From: Aspergillus flavus | Taxonomy: Eukaryota > Ascomycota > Eurotiomycetes > Eurotiales > Aspergillaceae | Length of the DNA stretch: 64,000 bases | Reading direction: 5' to 3' | NCBI RefSeq assembly: GCF_009017415.1 | Contig: NC_092406.1 | Coordinates: 6,138,001 to 6,202,000 of the forward strand | Notes under the pieces: generated by a model | Database searches by the model: none | Seen by the model: only the letters and a program-made list of their open reading frames with translations | What the model was told of the DNA's origin: nothing | Made by a program: the position numbers and the translations under genes | Shown: positions 35,837 to 46,267 of the stretch, piece by piece | Numbering within the stretch: position 1 is the first letter of the stretch | How the letters are laid out: the number at the start of each line of letters is the position of its first letter

Positions 35837-37049
35837 ATGGTGTTAAGTCCCTCTGATGTCCCAAATAAAGGTCCCTTATTTGTCAAGGTCACCGCTGTTT
35901 TGACGGTGATTGCGTTCATATTAGTGGCCTACCGAATAGTATGGAAGGTTTACATGAAAAGCAAAATCGCTACAGATGATGCGATCATCTCTTTCTCCAT
36001 GGTATATCATGCGTTGACTAGTGCTGTTCAATTATACTAACAAATGTAACAGGCTATACAAATCGTGAATACAGTCATGGGCGACTTGGGTATGCTGTCT
36101 CTCACCGTTACTCTCTGCATAAAATCTAAATATGGCCGTTTTTCTCAGCATGCCACTACGCCTTCGGTCGCCACCGTGCCGACGTGGCTCGAACAGGAGG
36201 CAACCGAGTCCTCGCATTGAAGGTGTGAAATTCCTTGAGATACTAAACAGTGGTACCAACTAACCTTGCATGACTGAGTAGTTCTTCTGGCTCTTCCAGA
36301 TCCTCTACAAACTCGTCCTGTGCCTGAACAAGTTATCCTTCCTCGCTTTCTACCTCCGCCTCTTTCCAACCCGCAAATTCCGTCTCGTGTGCTGGATCAC
36401 CATAGCCCTCGTGCTATCAGGTACCTTCGGGTTCGTCATCGCTACAATCTTCCAATGCATCCCCGTCCACGCAAGCTGGCACAAGGACATCCCTAAAAAA
36501 TGTGTCAAAAACGCCGAATTCCGCTGGTCCTGGGCGGGCTACAACACCGCCATGGACATCTGGGTGTGCTTAATGCCACTTCCCGTCCTGGCACGGCTAC
36601 AGCTCGACCGTATCCGCAAAATAGGGGTGATGATTGTCTTCTGCATGGGCCTCTTCGTCTGCATAACGAGTATCGTTCGCATGTCGGCCATGGCTGAAAG
36701 TACAAAGACAAATGATCCAACATGGGGATCTTTCGATGCGCTGATGTGGAGTGCTATTGAGGCTAGTACGGGGATTATTTGTGCCTGTCTGCCATTTCTG
36801 AAGCATCCGATCCAGAGACTTATCCCTAGTTGGTTTGTGTCATTGTCGAATGGCTCAAAAAAGACGAGACCGAGTTACCGGATGAGCCGACTCGGGTCGC
36901 AGTCCGGGACTCGGACCGGTGGGCATAGAGATGAGGATTACTATGGAGAGGCTGATGCCGAGAGTATGGGTAGTCAGGGGCCTATTGCCAAGGGTCAGAT
37001 TGTTATGAAGACGGATATTGTCATGCGTAGTGAGCGGGCTTATTCGTGA
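35837..37049 (+). CDS. fungal rhodopsin-domain integral membrane protein
   Basis: Four exons with introns 36002-36052, 36090-36148 and 36223-36281 give 347 residues with a preserved frame. The pattern is that of the fungal rhodopsin-domain family related to Pth11/SAT4. There are seven hydrophobic segments, CLNKLSFLAFYLRLFPTRKFR after TM3, AGYNTAMDIWVCLMPLPVLA in TM5 and a conserved IGVMIVFCMGLFV stretch. The C-terminal tail is Ser/Gly/Arg-rich and cytosolic. Some members act as surface sensors or in export, but most are uncharacterised. No retinal-binding Lys motif is visible in TM7, so it is not an opsin. Confidence 0.85.
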
Positions 37050-37561
37050 TATGAATTCTACTGTTCTTAGAGAAAATGAATATAAAATTAGAGATCTACA
37101 TTTACAGAGCACGTTCATGGTGGAATTGGAATAGATTGGTATGGTGCTTTGGTGGTCATAATGCCACGGCATATTACTCACTTTCTAGGGCTTCGCAAGG
37201 CTTCTTTTTTCTTATTTTTCTCTCTCTCTGCGGGTACCACTCGGCTTCGGTGGGCCACGACCCACTCACGGCGCGCCCTAAATTAGCTTAATTGCACTGG
37301 CAAGGATCTTGGTCGAGTAGGAGGACGGAGAATGAAACATTAATTAAGTGGTCATGGCGTGATACTCCTAGTGAGGTAGTACTCCGGTGGACTTCCGATT
37401 ATTGATTGCTCTCTTCCCGTCTGTCGACAATCCCTGTTACTGCAACGGCACACACTCTGGCAACCCTAACACTCGCAGTGACTGGCATAAAGCGACGAAA
37501 CTAAAGAATTGTCACAGATATCCTCACCTCAGCTCGGTCTATTCTAGGTAGCAGTGACAAA

Positions 37562-39492
37562 ATGGCCGATGAAAGTACTGTGGGAAGCCCTATCGTGGCG
37601 GATGCGTTTCTGGAGGCTCTGGCGGAAGTACAGTCTATCCCTCGCTCTCTTTCATGAATGGATAGAATCTAAATCATGACAGGCCGGTGTCGACTACCTC
37701 TTCACCGTACTTGGCTCCGATCACCCTAGTATCATTGAAGCCTATATCCGCCGCCAAAATGACCCCACTCGTCAGTATCCCAAGATGATCCTCTTCCAAC
37801 ACGAGGTCAGTCAACCCTTTCCTCCACCAGGATCAACACATGGAACCCCACTGATCGATCACCCAGTTCGTAGCCATGTCAGCTGCTGATGGCTACGCTA
37901 GGATCAGTCACAAACCGGCATGTGTGATCGCCCACGTGGACGTGGGGACCGCTGCCCTGGGCCAGGGTCTGCACAATGCATCTAGCGGACGTGCCCCTGT
38001 CGTAGTCTTCGCCGGTGTCGCCCCATCCACGCTGTTGGGTGAGGCTCCAGGTTCTCGCTCGGAACATGTCCAGTGGTACCAGGATATTCGCGATCAGGCG
38101 GCCCTCGTGGCACCCTATAGCCGCTTTAGCGCGGAGATCAAGTCCCCGCATAATGTTGGGAGTCTGGTGCATCGCGCCGTCCTGATGGCCACGACCGGCT
38201 CCCCAGGTCCAGTGTATCTCACTGCAACTCGGGAGATCCTAGCTACCCCCATCCCCTCAGTGGAGCCCCGGCCAAAGCCCGTCCCATCCTGTCACTTGGG
38301 ATCCCTCTCTCCCGAAGCAGTGGAGATGATCGGTAACGCACTGTTGGAGGCAAAAGCCCCTCTCGTGATCACAGGGTATCTAGGCCGAAGCCACCGCGCA
38401 GTCCAACAACTAATTACCCTGGCGGACACAGTCCAAGGTCTCCGAGTCTTCGACTCCGAGCTCCGGGAGGTCTGCTTCCCGGCAACCCACCCAGCCTGCC
38501 TAACCCGCAGCACAGGCGCCGCACCGGCCATCCAATCCGCCGACGTAATTCTCGTCCTAGACGCCGACGTCCCTTGGATCCCACGACGAGTGCACCCCTC
38601 CCCAAGCGCAGAAATCTACCACATCGACCTGGACCCGCGCAAAGAACGCATGAACATGTTCGACATCGGCGCCTCCGCCACCTTCCACGCCGACACAACA
38701 TCAGCCCTAACTCAACTAAACGCGTACATAACCAGCTCCCCGCGGCTCCCAGCCCTCCAAGAAGCCTGGACCTCCCGAGGCCAAGATCTCCTAACTGCCC
38801 ACAAGGAAGGGAAAGCCCGCATCGACTCCCGCGCCACAGCACCCCTCTCAACTCCTAATGAGCCATGCACGGTCGACTACCTATGTAGCCGCATCCGCGC
38901 CTCCGTCCCACAGGACACAATCTACATCACAGACTCAGTCACCAACCAAGTCCCCATGACGGAACAACTCCAACTCACCCGTCCCGGATCCCACCTTACA
39001 AAAGGAGGCAGCGGACTGGGCTGGTCCGGCGGCGCAGCCATCGGCGCTTCACTCGCAACAGCCCGGTACGATATCTCCGATCGACCTAATCTCCACCTGA
39101 ACGAAACCACCAAAACACCTTTCATCTGTAACATCATCGGCGACGGGAGCTTCGTTTTCTCCGTGCCTACGGCAGTTTACTGGGCTGCGCATCGATATCA
39201 GACGCCTTTCTTGACTGTTATCTTGAATAACGGGGGTTGGAATGCTACGAGGCAGTGTTTGGCCGATGTGCATCCTAGCGGTGTGGCTGCCGGATTATCG
39301 AATAGGGATCTTGGGATCTCGCTGGTGGAGGATGGGCCGGACTATGGGGAGGTGGCGAAGGCTGCTGCTAATGGTAATTTGTGGACGAAGAGGGTGCGTA
39401 GTGTGAGGGAGTTGGATGTGGTGTTGAGGGAGGGGATTAGGGTTGTGGTTGAAGAGCGGAAGTCAGTTGTTTTGGATGTCGTTATTAGGTAG
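37562..39492 (+). CDS. thiamine-diphosphate-dependent enzyme, acetolactate synthase/benzoylformate decarboxylase-like
   Basis: Three exons with introns 37628-37682 and 37806-37866 give 604 residues. The N-terminal Pyr domain has LFTVLGSDHPSIIEAY and the activating Glu in LFQHE-FVAMSAADGYAR, exactly across the second intron. The middle domain binds ADP/FAD in relatives. The C-terminal PP domain has the TPP/Mg motif GDGSFVFS...LNNGGW at about residues 488-517. The enzyme would carry out 2-keto acid decarboxylation or carboligation. The exact reaction is uncertain, because fungi have several divergent paralogues besides mitochondrial ILV2. There is no clear mitochondrial presequence (start MADESTVGSPIVAD), so it is probably cytosolic. 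Codon use is GC-biased in the middle of the gene. Confidence 0.88.
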
Positions 39493-39538
39493 ACCACTTT
39501 TCTTTATCGGTTAACCTGTTTCTAAGCTCGGTAATAAC

Positions 39539-40316
39539 CTAGCATACGCTCTTCGTTGGCTTTCGCACCATGCAGACCAAATTAACCCAGTCACCGTCAT
39601 TACCTCCCCTGCCTGTAAACCTACTGGCGTCAAATGAAATAACATTCTCGTCTTCTTGGGAAGATATCTCCTCGAACCCCTTTCTCTTGTATACTGGGTA
39701 TCCCTTCTTCGAGGACTCGACATAGCACTCAATTCCAAGTCTATCGGCAGAGTCACAGCCCCACTGCGTCAGAAGAGAAGCTGCTCCACGACGCTCATAT
39801 CGGGGATCAGTAGCTAGCAGTGCCAGCACTACATTGACAATCAATACAATGCTCTTTTAGAAACAGCAATAAACAGAACTTACAACAATGCTCCCTGCCC
39901 TCCTCACCAAAGAACACTCTCCTTTTTTCCAGTAATTTCCCCTTACAAAACCGAAACCCTTCCTCATTTGCTCCAAGCGGAACCTTCATACCCTCATCCG
40001 TCCTCACAGAAGCGCGCCATTCCTTCATCCCCTCTTCCCCGTGGTAAACATGCCACTTGGCAAACGCAACCATTTCACCGGAGTCCTCGTCAACAGCTTT
40101 TAGAAAATAGCAGGTGGGGTCTTTCTCCCAGTTATCCAAGACTCGGGATATTTTGTTTGTCCTACAGGGTGAGGCCGATACCTCTTCTGGGGTTCCGTCG
40201 ATATTCGGCACGTCACCTGTACTGCGGAAGAAGGCACTGGCTCCCATTGCTATTTGTTGGATGTCGACCATGCGTGAGGTGTCGGCTTGGGTGATGGGTT
40301 CGATGTGTATTGGCAT
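39539..40316 (-). CDS. GNAT-family N-acetyltransferase
   Basis: Two exons (40316-39884 and 39828-39539) joined by a 54-55 bp intron with a GTAAGT donor. The N-terminus PIHIEPITQADTSRMVDI is typical of fungal GNATs. The second exon has the acetyl-CoA-binding region ALLATDPRYERRGAASLLTQ (R/QxxGxxx/A pattern RRGAAS) and the late YVESSKKGYPVYKRKGFEE strand-helix. It would transfer an acetyl group from acetyl-CoA to an amine; the acceptor is unknown. Its 3' end faces the TPP-enzyme gene (convergent, about 45 bp apart). Confidence 0.85.
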
Positions 40317-40505
40317 CTTGCTAGTTCCTTGGGGCGTTGTTTGTTGTCCGTTAAGGAAGTATGTATCCGGTTTGTGCGGTATTTATTAAGATTATATTGC
40401 TGTACGGGAGAATAGAAATGGTGTACTTTCTAGTCTTTATGAATAGGCTTGCCTTGGTCAGCACTTATCCATTATATATCCTTTCGTATCTGCACGTCGG
40501 TGGTT

Positions 40506-40964
40506 CTAGCCAATGATGGCGTGGTTGACATGACTCACGGCGGCCCGATTCGTCGGTTCTTCGGCTTCGTCTTGGCTGAGTCTGACCTTGATAAGAATAA
40601 ACTTAAAGGAGTATATCATGGGAAAGTGCGTGGTTAACCATTCAGGCCCGGATTGAACAATTGCGCTTCGAAGGGCTTGGGTTGGGACTTGAAAATTAGT
40701 ATGTCTAGAACAGCCGCTAGTCATAATATATATTTCAGTATGTTTAGTGAACAGCAAAGCACCGCAATTCGCACACCGGTATTTCCCCGAGTATATAAGG
40801 CGGATACTATCCGTGCTTGGCAGAACAGACCCATTGTAATACGAGAATCGATACAATATCCCTATAACCCAGGAGTTCTTTAACATCCCTTGAAGATTTT
40901 CGCGATATTGATGGATGCAAATTGGAAGGGTTAAGCCTGCAGGTACTTGTGCCTTATATTTCAA
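40506..40964 (-). CDS. hypothetical ORF with one CxxC pair
   Basis: An open frame of 152 codons. A segment KYRCANCGALLF hints at a zinc-binding pair, but a second pair is not evident. It has no recognised family or splice structure and may be a gene relic or a chance frame. Confidence 0.2.
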   Translation of the reverse strand: MKYKAQVPAGLTLPICIHQYRENLQGMLKNSWVIGILYRFSYYNGSVLPSTDSIRLIYSGKYRCANCGALLFTKHTEIYIMTSGCSRHTNFQVPTQALRSAIVQSGPEWLTTHFPMIYSFKFILIKVRLSQDEAEEPTNRAAVSHVNHAIIG

Positions 40965-40992
40965 TAATTAGAGATGCCTATCACCAAATCAA

Positions 40993-41071
40993 GGTGCTGT
41001 AGTATAGTGGTCAGTACAGCTCGTTGTGGTTTAATCCCGAGCAGACCTGGGTTCGATTCCCAGCAGCGCCA
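40993..41071 (+). tRNA. tRNA-His (GTG) with a short intron
   Basis: Acceptor stem GGTGCTG pairs with CAGCGCC (one G-T), with A as discriminator. The anticodon stem GCTCG/CGAGC encloses a 14-nt loop beginning TTGTGG. This gives anticodon GTG with about 7 nt of intron after position 37. The T arm carries GGTTCGATTCC. T-runs that could terminate Pol III lie about 20-40 nt downstream. Confidence 0.82.
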
Positions 41072-41558
41072 ATGGCGCTTAGAACTTGATTGGTCTTTCT
41101 TTTTTGTTCTTTTTTCTTTCTCTTTTCTGTGCCGATTGAAAATAAAGTTCAATTTAGTTTTTATCCTGGCGATCTTCGTTGTGGTGTAATGGTTGGCTTC
41201 CTTCCGCCAAGCCCCAGATCAAAATAGACCGGCAATTCTGTCAAATGCGAAATCTAAATAACAACTTACATCGCGTTCTCCGTACACCTAAATGCTAGAT
41301 CAAAAAATCATTTTATAGCGCATTAGGCCGCGCACCAATCAACACTACGTGACGGGTAGAGCAGATGACAGCCTTGCGATTCACCGCAGGTCGCTTTCGA
41401 GACCTCCCTCACAAACGCCCAGGCTACCTAAACCTGACTGTTCAGATCCCGTGGACCTTCTCAGGGTTTCACACATATCTGATCTGTAGTGTGCAGCACC
41501 GCTGTACCGCCCAACACCAAATCACCCATAAACACTAGAAACAACCAAGTCCCACACA

Positions 41559-42166
41559 ATGAATACTCAATAGCCTCCATTCACTCCCATCCAATACATC
41601 CCCGCGAAAGAAAAAGAGTCAGTTCTCAACTTGCCCATCACATCCCTCGCCGCCGTCGCTCACGAGCCTCGCCCAAGGAGGCAACCACTGGAGCATCTAC
41701 TTCTCCATTACCGAAACAGACTATGTCCGCTTAGACAGGACACCTTCCTATACCGTCCCGGCTACGGTTAATCCCGGCGGCTCTAAGGGTATCCTCATCG
41801 TCAGCCGTGCGGATGATCTCCGTTTAGGCACGGCAACTAAAAGTCGTACGACTTGATGTCCTGGAGGGCCTGAAGGTCAGAGATTTTGTCGATTTGCTTG
41901 TGAGAGAGAAACGGCATCTTTATGAGTTTGATAATGCGGGACAGGGGTGTAGATTCTGGGTGTATCATCAGATCGGTCTTTTTTGGGATGAGGGATTGGT
42001 AGTGGATGGTGGGCAGGTGGAGGAGGCGAGAAGGGCGATTCTTGTCATGTATCCTGAGATGGTGGAGTGTAGGCTTGTGGTTGGGGAGTATTATTCTCGA
42101 TTTCTTTTATTCATTTGTCGGTGCTGGTCATTTCTCTGTCAGTCATTCTGTATTGTCTATTCTTAA
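41559..42166 (+). pseudogene. DUF7770-family protein, decayed
   Basis: Pieces in different frames follow each other in the order of a DUF7770 protein: LNLPITSLAAVAHE, then GGNHWSIYFSITETDYVRLD, then VVRLDVLEGLKVRDFVDLL and GQGCRFWVYHQI. From the ATG at 41559 there is a stop at codon 5 (TAG 41571-41573). A one-base shift follows near 41668 (run of C) and another near 41840 (run of A). The family is a widespread fungal one of unknown function, often in many copies. Three lesions in about 300 bases argue for a pseudogene. The family name rests on the NHWSIY and GCRFW motifs. Confidence 0.6.
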
Positions 42167-42247
42167 ATCCATCGTGAAGTCTATCTATGTCAAGGAGTCT
42201 GGTGACCAAATGATCATTAGCCCTAACTACTAACATATTGGAACGAA

Positions 42248-42850
42248 TCACTCGTCTTTAAATCTTCCAGTATCGCCATAACCTTTATCAATAACTCTAA
42301 TATCCTCCTTCGATATCTCTCCACTAGCCACCTTTTCCAAAAACTCAATAAGACATTTCGTCTTCGGATTGAAGTCATCAACGAAGTTCAAAAACCGATC
42401 CACAATCTTGAGACTCGAGAAGCGGACATTTTCCTCTAAAACTGCAGTCGAATGCAAACACTCGTCAACCAAATGAGAGGCACTATGAATGCAACGATTA
42501 ACCACAATCCACTGAATCTGAACACCAAACCCCATAACCGCTTCCTCCTGTAATGAGACACCGTTCTCAAGACTGGTAAATGTAGCCTTGAATTTAGAAG
42601 TAGCGGATTCGACAACCACCGTAGTCGCGGTTATATTGCTATCCGTTACCTTCACCATCATTGACGGCCAGATCTGCCCAGCCAATATGCGGTGATTGTG
42701 TAGTATTTCAACTGTTCTCAATGCGGTAAGGCTGTGGGGGATCTGGTAGTGTTTTGGACCCCGGTCGACATTTGTGTAGAATACTATTAAGGCATGTTAA
42801 TATGTATTTATGGGGAGTGAGGTGGCTGGGATTAAGTTACATGAGGACAT
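42248..42850 (-). CDS. small hypothetical protein, two exons
   Basis: Exon 1 is only 10 nt (ATG at 42850, MSS plus one base). A 57-bp GT-AG intron spans 42840-42784 and exon 2 runs 42783-42248. The product is about 181 residues, beginning FYTNVDRGPKHYQIPHSLTA and ending in a charged helix (DFNPKTKCLIEFLEK). There is no signal peptide or membrane helix, and I do not recognise the family. The frame reads through without stops and the start is supported only by the splice fit. It is convergent with the DUF7770 relic. Confidence 0.5.
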
Positions 42851-43208
42851 TCTGGGAGCATGATGTGTAAGGGTTCTTGGCCGAAATTGGGGATGGCCTG
42901 GTTTATATCACTGCTCATACCGGGGTGGGCACGCTAAATCGTGCTAAACCCCACTCGGGCGCGGCCGCTGATATCATCGTGTTGGATTGGAAATAGTGGC
43001 GGGGTCTTATGAGGTTTTATGAGGTATTATGCGGTGTTTGGTCGAGATTATTCTTACATTCTAGGGTTGAGCTGTTGTTATCTCGGGTAACCATCTGAAT
43101 GTCAATGGTTCAGGCTACTGTCCACCGACGGTGGTGATGACAAAATCACGTAGTAAGGCTCTATACTATCACATTGAGGTACACGATAGATTCCTAGTCG
43201 GCCAATCT

Positions 43209-44843
43209 TCAATCATAATAGCTACTATGTTGTGCAGCCCGTGTCAGAATGAACATAATTTGCCGCAAGGTGAGCTCCTCATGAATGACTTCGAATGGGT
43301 AAGCGGGACGCTCGAAGCGTGCCTTCTGTAAACGGACCTCCGTTGGAGCAGGTAAAGACGGTACGCAGCTATCAAGCAACATTGCTGCTTGTAGGATACT
43401 CTCTTCCCTTTGAGTGTGTGCGAGTACCCCTCGGGTGAACCGAGTGACAGGCTCATGAGACTCATCTTCTGGGGTTGGCTTGTGTTCAATCAACACGATA
43501 TTGGTTCCCTCCATTAGAAACATTTCGTCCCCTTCATTGAGCTTCTTTGCAGTCACGCAGCTGTCATAGGGCCCCAGGGACAGCAGAGGGCCGCAGTTAT
43601 GGGCGGCCAGACTAGATTGTGTCGTCCCCACCATGAACTCAGTAATGGCCTTGTCGCGGAGTTCTTGCCGAAGTTGCTCACCCAATTCAAAGGGCGTGTG
43701 CTTATTCCTCTTGTTCCACTTTTTGCACCACCCACATAACAATGGATGAGATTCGCTCACATGTCGGATGTGTCCAAGATGCGTGAGCCCGACTTCGAAA
43801 ACAAGGTTACAGATTGTTTCTGGAATACCGATGTCCCATGCACAAACATCGACATGGTGCAATTTTAGGATATTGAAGATGCTTAGCGCATGATTCAGCC
43901 TCAGAGTATATGGCATGTTACTGAGCAGTCGGACAAATAGATTGACTGTCGTCGCTGAATAGTTTGCCATAATCCTAAGGCCGCGACCATCCTCTTGCAT
44001 TTTTGCGAGGCCCAGCAGCCCAAAGACACGATCGCGGACATCGCGACATTGAGCCTGCCCAAATTTAATCACGATGTTGTCTATCGTTTTGTTCAAGATG
44101 CTGTATTTCCCATCTTTACTGTCTAATTGGCCGAGCACTGTCCTTGTATGTAACCCCAGGGGCGAACTGCCAAGTTGTATATCCACTCCAGTGAATCCCC
44201 CGAGAACAAAGTCTCCTCTGACCGCAGTTGTCAACCTCCTGAACGATGACCAAGGTGTAGATTTCGAGCCACAGAAGACAATCGCATCCCGTGCGAGGAA
44301 TAGCTCCTGGATAATCCATAGTCTTGTCCAGTAAGAGCGCCGATACACCATATCAAGCGCGTTTCCGCTTGATCCCTGCAGGTCTATTGCCTCTTGAGTT
44401 TCTTCTGCACATATGTCGAAAACAAGGTCGGACTCGGTGGTTCCGGGTCCTATCCAGACCAGAACCTTCTGTGCCTGACGGTATAGATCACCCATCCGCT
44501 GCACCTGGGTGTTACGCTCTGGGATGTCGTCTTGGTTTATGCAGATCGCATCTGCGAAGAACAGTGTGTCTCTCTGCCCACTGCCAGCTAGAACACTGAG
44601 AAAGTGGTGTAAGTTGTCGCGGATGAGGAAGGGACCATTGTTGATGAATATTGTTCGATCAGCTGTGCCATCTCCCCACTCGTAGGAAAGAGCATTGTAC
44701 ACGGGGACATCTGAGAATTTGTACACTCCTAAGGTGAATCTGAGAGGCTCAGTCGCCGCCGTATCTTCGAACTGTAGAAGACGAATATAATGTGCGTCTG
44801 ATGGAAGTGCCGTGTGGGCGAACGTTGAACTATCAGAAGCCAT
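43209..44843 (-). CDS. HET-domain protein
   Basis: A single-exon frame of 544 residues from the ATG at 44843 (MASDSSTFAH). The three hallmark HET blocks are present: YNALSYEWGD near residue 49, FADAICINQDDIPERNTQV near 95-113, and YRRSYWTRLWIIQELFLA near 167-184. HET domains, distantly TIR-like, trigger heterokaryon-incompatibility cell death in fungi. The remaining 350 residues include a CGWCKKW motif and have no recognised repeats. It could be a standalone incompatibility or defence gene. Confidence 0.92.
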   Translation of the reverse strand: MASDSSTFAHTALPSDAHYIRLLQFEDTAATEPLRFTLGVYKFSDVPVYNALSYEWGDGTADRTIFINNGPFLIRDNLHHFLSVLAGSGQRDTLFFADAICINQDDIPERNTQVQRMGDLYRQAQKVLVWIGPGTTESDLVFDICAEETQEAIDLQGSSGNALDMVYRRSYWTRLWIIQELFLARDAIVFCGSKSTPWSSFRRLTTAVRGDFVLGGFTGVDIQLGSSPLGLHTRTVLGQLDSKDGKYSILNKTIDNIVIKFGQAQCRDVRDRVFGLLGLAKMQEDGRGLRIMANYSATTVNLFVRLLSNMPYTLRLNHALSIFNILKLHHVDVCAWDIGIPETICNLVFEVGLTHLGHIRHVSESHPLLCGWCKKWNKRNKHTPFELGEQLRQELRDKAITEFMVGTTQSSLAAHNCGPLLSLGPYDSCVTAKKLNEGDEMFLMEGTNIVLIEHKPTPEDESHEPVTRFTRGVLAHTQREESILQAAMLLDSCVPSLPAPTEVRLQKARFERPAYPFEVIHEELTLRQIMFILTRAAQHSSYYD

Positions 44844-45283
44844 TATATAAGGAGTCCGCTCTCTATGAATTTGAAACGGGAAATGTGTATACAAGAGTTT
44901 TAAGTACCCGCCTTAGCAGTGGTGTATATTTCCTGTGTGAAAGAGGTGTGTTCGTAGACGTTTTACCTGTGAAATAAATAGGGCCAGTTGTCAACGTGGC
45001 TATGCATGCGGGGGCTGCGGATCCCATGGTGGCTTTGATTTACTAGGCGACGATCCGCCGATCGCTCACTAATGAAGAAGAGGTGAAGTTGGAGTGAAGG
45101 ATTACGACCTTGGATTAGGATTAGGCCATATAGCTTACCCAGCAATTTCATGGAATCTCAAGATTCATATATGACACAGAATGATGTCTGGATTTGATCA
45201 TCCATGAGTCACAGTTTACTTCTTAACTCCCCGAAGAACCGCTTCAGATCCTCCACCACCTCATTAAAATCATTGAAATTGTC

Positions 45284-46267
45284 ATGACCACCAAGCAGGA
45301 TTCACACGAGAACTACATTCGGATCGGGTCAGGATTCTGTGGCACTGTCTGGGCTAGAAGCCTCGACGGCCCTGTAATCAAACGAGAGGATGGAGGACCG
45401 TCCAGATCACTGGCAAATGACTTTGTGATGCACAAACGAGCACTTGATGCCTTTGTCAAATTGTCACTGACTAAATGCAGTAGTCCGGACTACCTCATAC
45501 AACCTCAAGTCCGCATCCCACAATGTTACAGCTTCCTGACCCCACAACACACCTGGTGGGGAGAGAATCTCTCACATTTCCCACCCGGATTCTCGCCCTG
45601 CAATGCCATGTCCTCCGAACGTATCCCACCATTTCCCGAGGATGTAAGGGTACTGATCGTAGAGAGGTACTGCCCTCCAGAAATCAGAAACCAAATCTTG
45701 TTGAGTGCAAGCAACCGGGCCTGCCTGATCAGACCATATATTGGCCGCAGGCGAACCTACGGAACGGCAATGAACGCAAGGTCGAGATTCAGAGGCTTTT
45801 CGCTGCAGAACTACCCACTCCATTTGGATCAAATGGTTGAACTGGGGATTCCTTCCACTCACATCGAACGCTATGCTGCCATGATGGGGGAGGCATTAGC
45901 TACGCTGCACTGGCTGGGCGAGATTGATGGGAATGACGTTGAATTCGTTCTGGCTCCACCACCAAGGCACGATAGTAGGATTACTGCCATGACGAATGTG
46001 TTGGGGAAGCACAACCTCTGGATGATCGACTTTGATCTCTGTTGCTCCATGACTATGGACCTGGAAGGCGTCGAGCAAGCTGTCAATGCGTTTCGTAGAA
46101 ATGATCCCTTCTATCCACGACCGCACACAGACCACTGGATTGCCTTTCGCCAGCAGTATTTGCAGACCTCTGTGGATTTGACATATAGCTTCCATAAGGA
46201 TGAGATAAAGAGTCGACTTGGCCTTGCCCAAAAGTTCATTGACTTGCTAGAGACAACAAAGAAATGA
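45284..46267 (+). CDS. DUF3669 kinase-like protein
   Basis: A single exon of 327 residues. The N-terminus IRIGSGFCGTVWA resembles a glycine-rich loop, and LVIVERY-type hinge residues appear as VRVLIVERYCPPEIRN. A C-terminal block MMGEALATLHWLGEIDGNDVEF, followed by WMIDFDLC, resembles the HxD/DFG region of kinase-like folds. This is the DUF3669 pattern common in Aspergillus and Penicillium, often annotated as zinc-finger or kinase-like. Enzymatic activity is not established. Confidence 0.8.
   Translation: MTTKQDSHENYIRIGSGFCGTVWARSLDGPVIKREDGGPSRSLANDFVMHKRALDAFVKLSLTKCSSPDYLIQPQVRIPQCYSFLTPQHTWWGENLSHFPPGFSPCNAMSSERIPPFPEDVRVLIVERYCPPEIRNQILLSASNRACLIRPYIGRRRTYGTAMNARSRFRGFSLQNYPLHLDQMVELGIPSTHIERYAAMMGEALATLHWLGEIDGNDVEFVLAPPPRHDSRITAMTNVLGKHNLWMIDFDLCCSMTMDLEGVEQAVNAFRRNDPFYPRPHTDHWIAFRQQYLQTSVDLTYSFHKDEIKSRLGLAQKFIDLLETTKK

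Noticed and set aside
41170..41215. tRNA-like fragment GTGGTGTAATGGTTGGC after the tRNA-His
   Set aside because: No T arm or 3' acceptor strand follows; at most a truncated copy.
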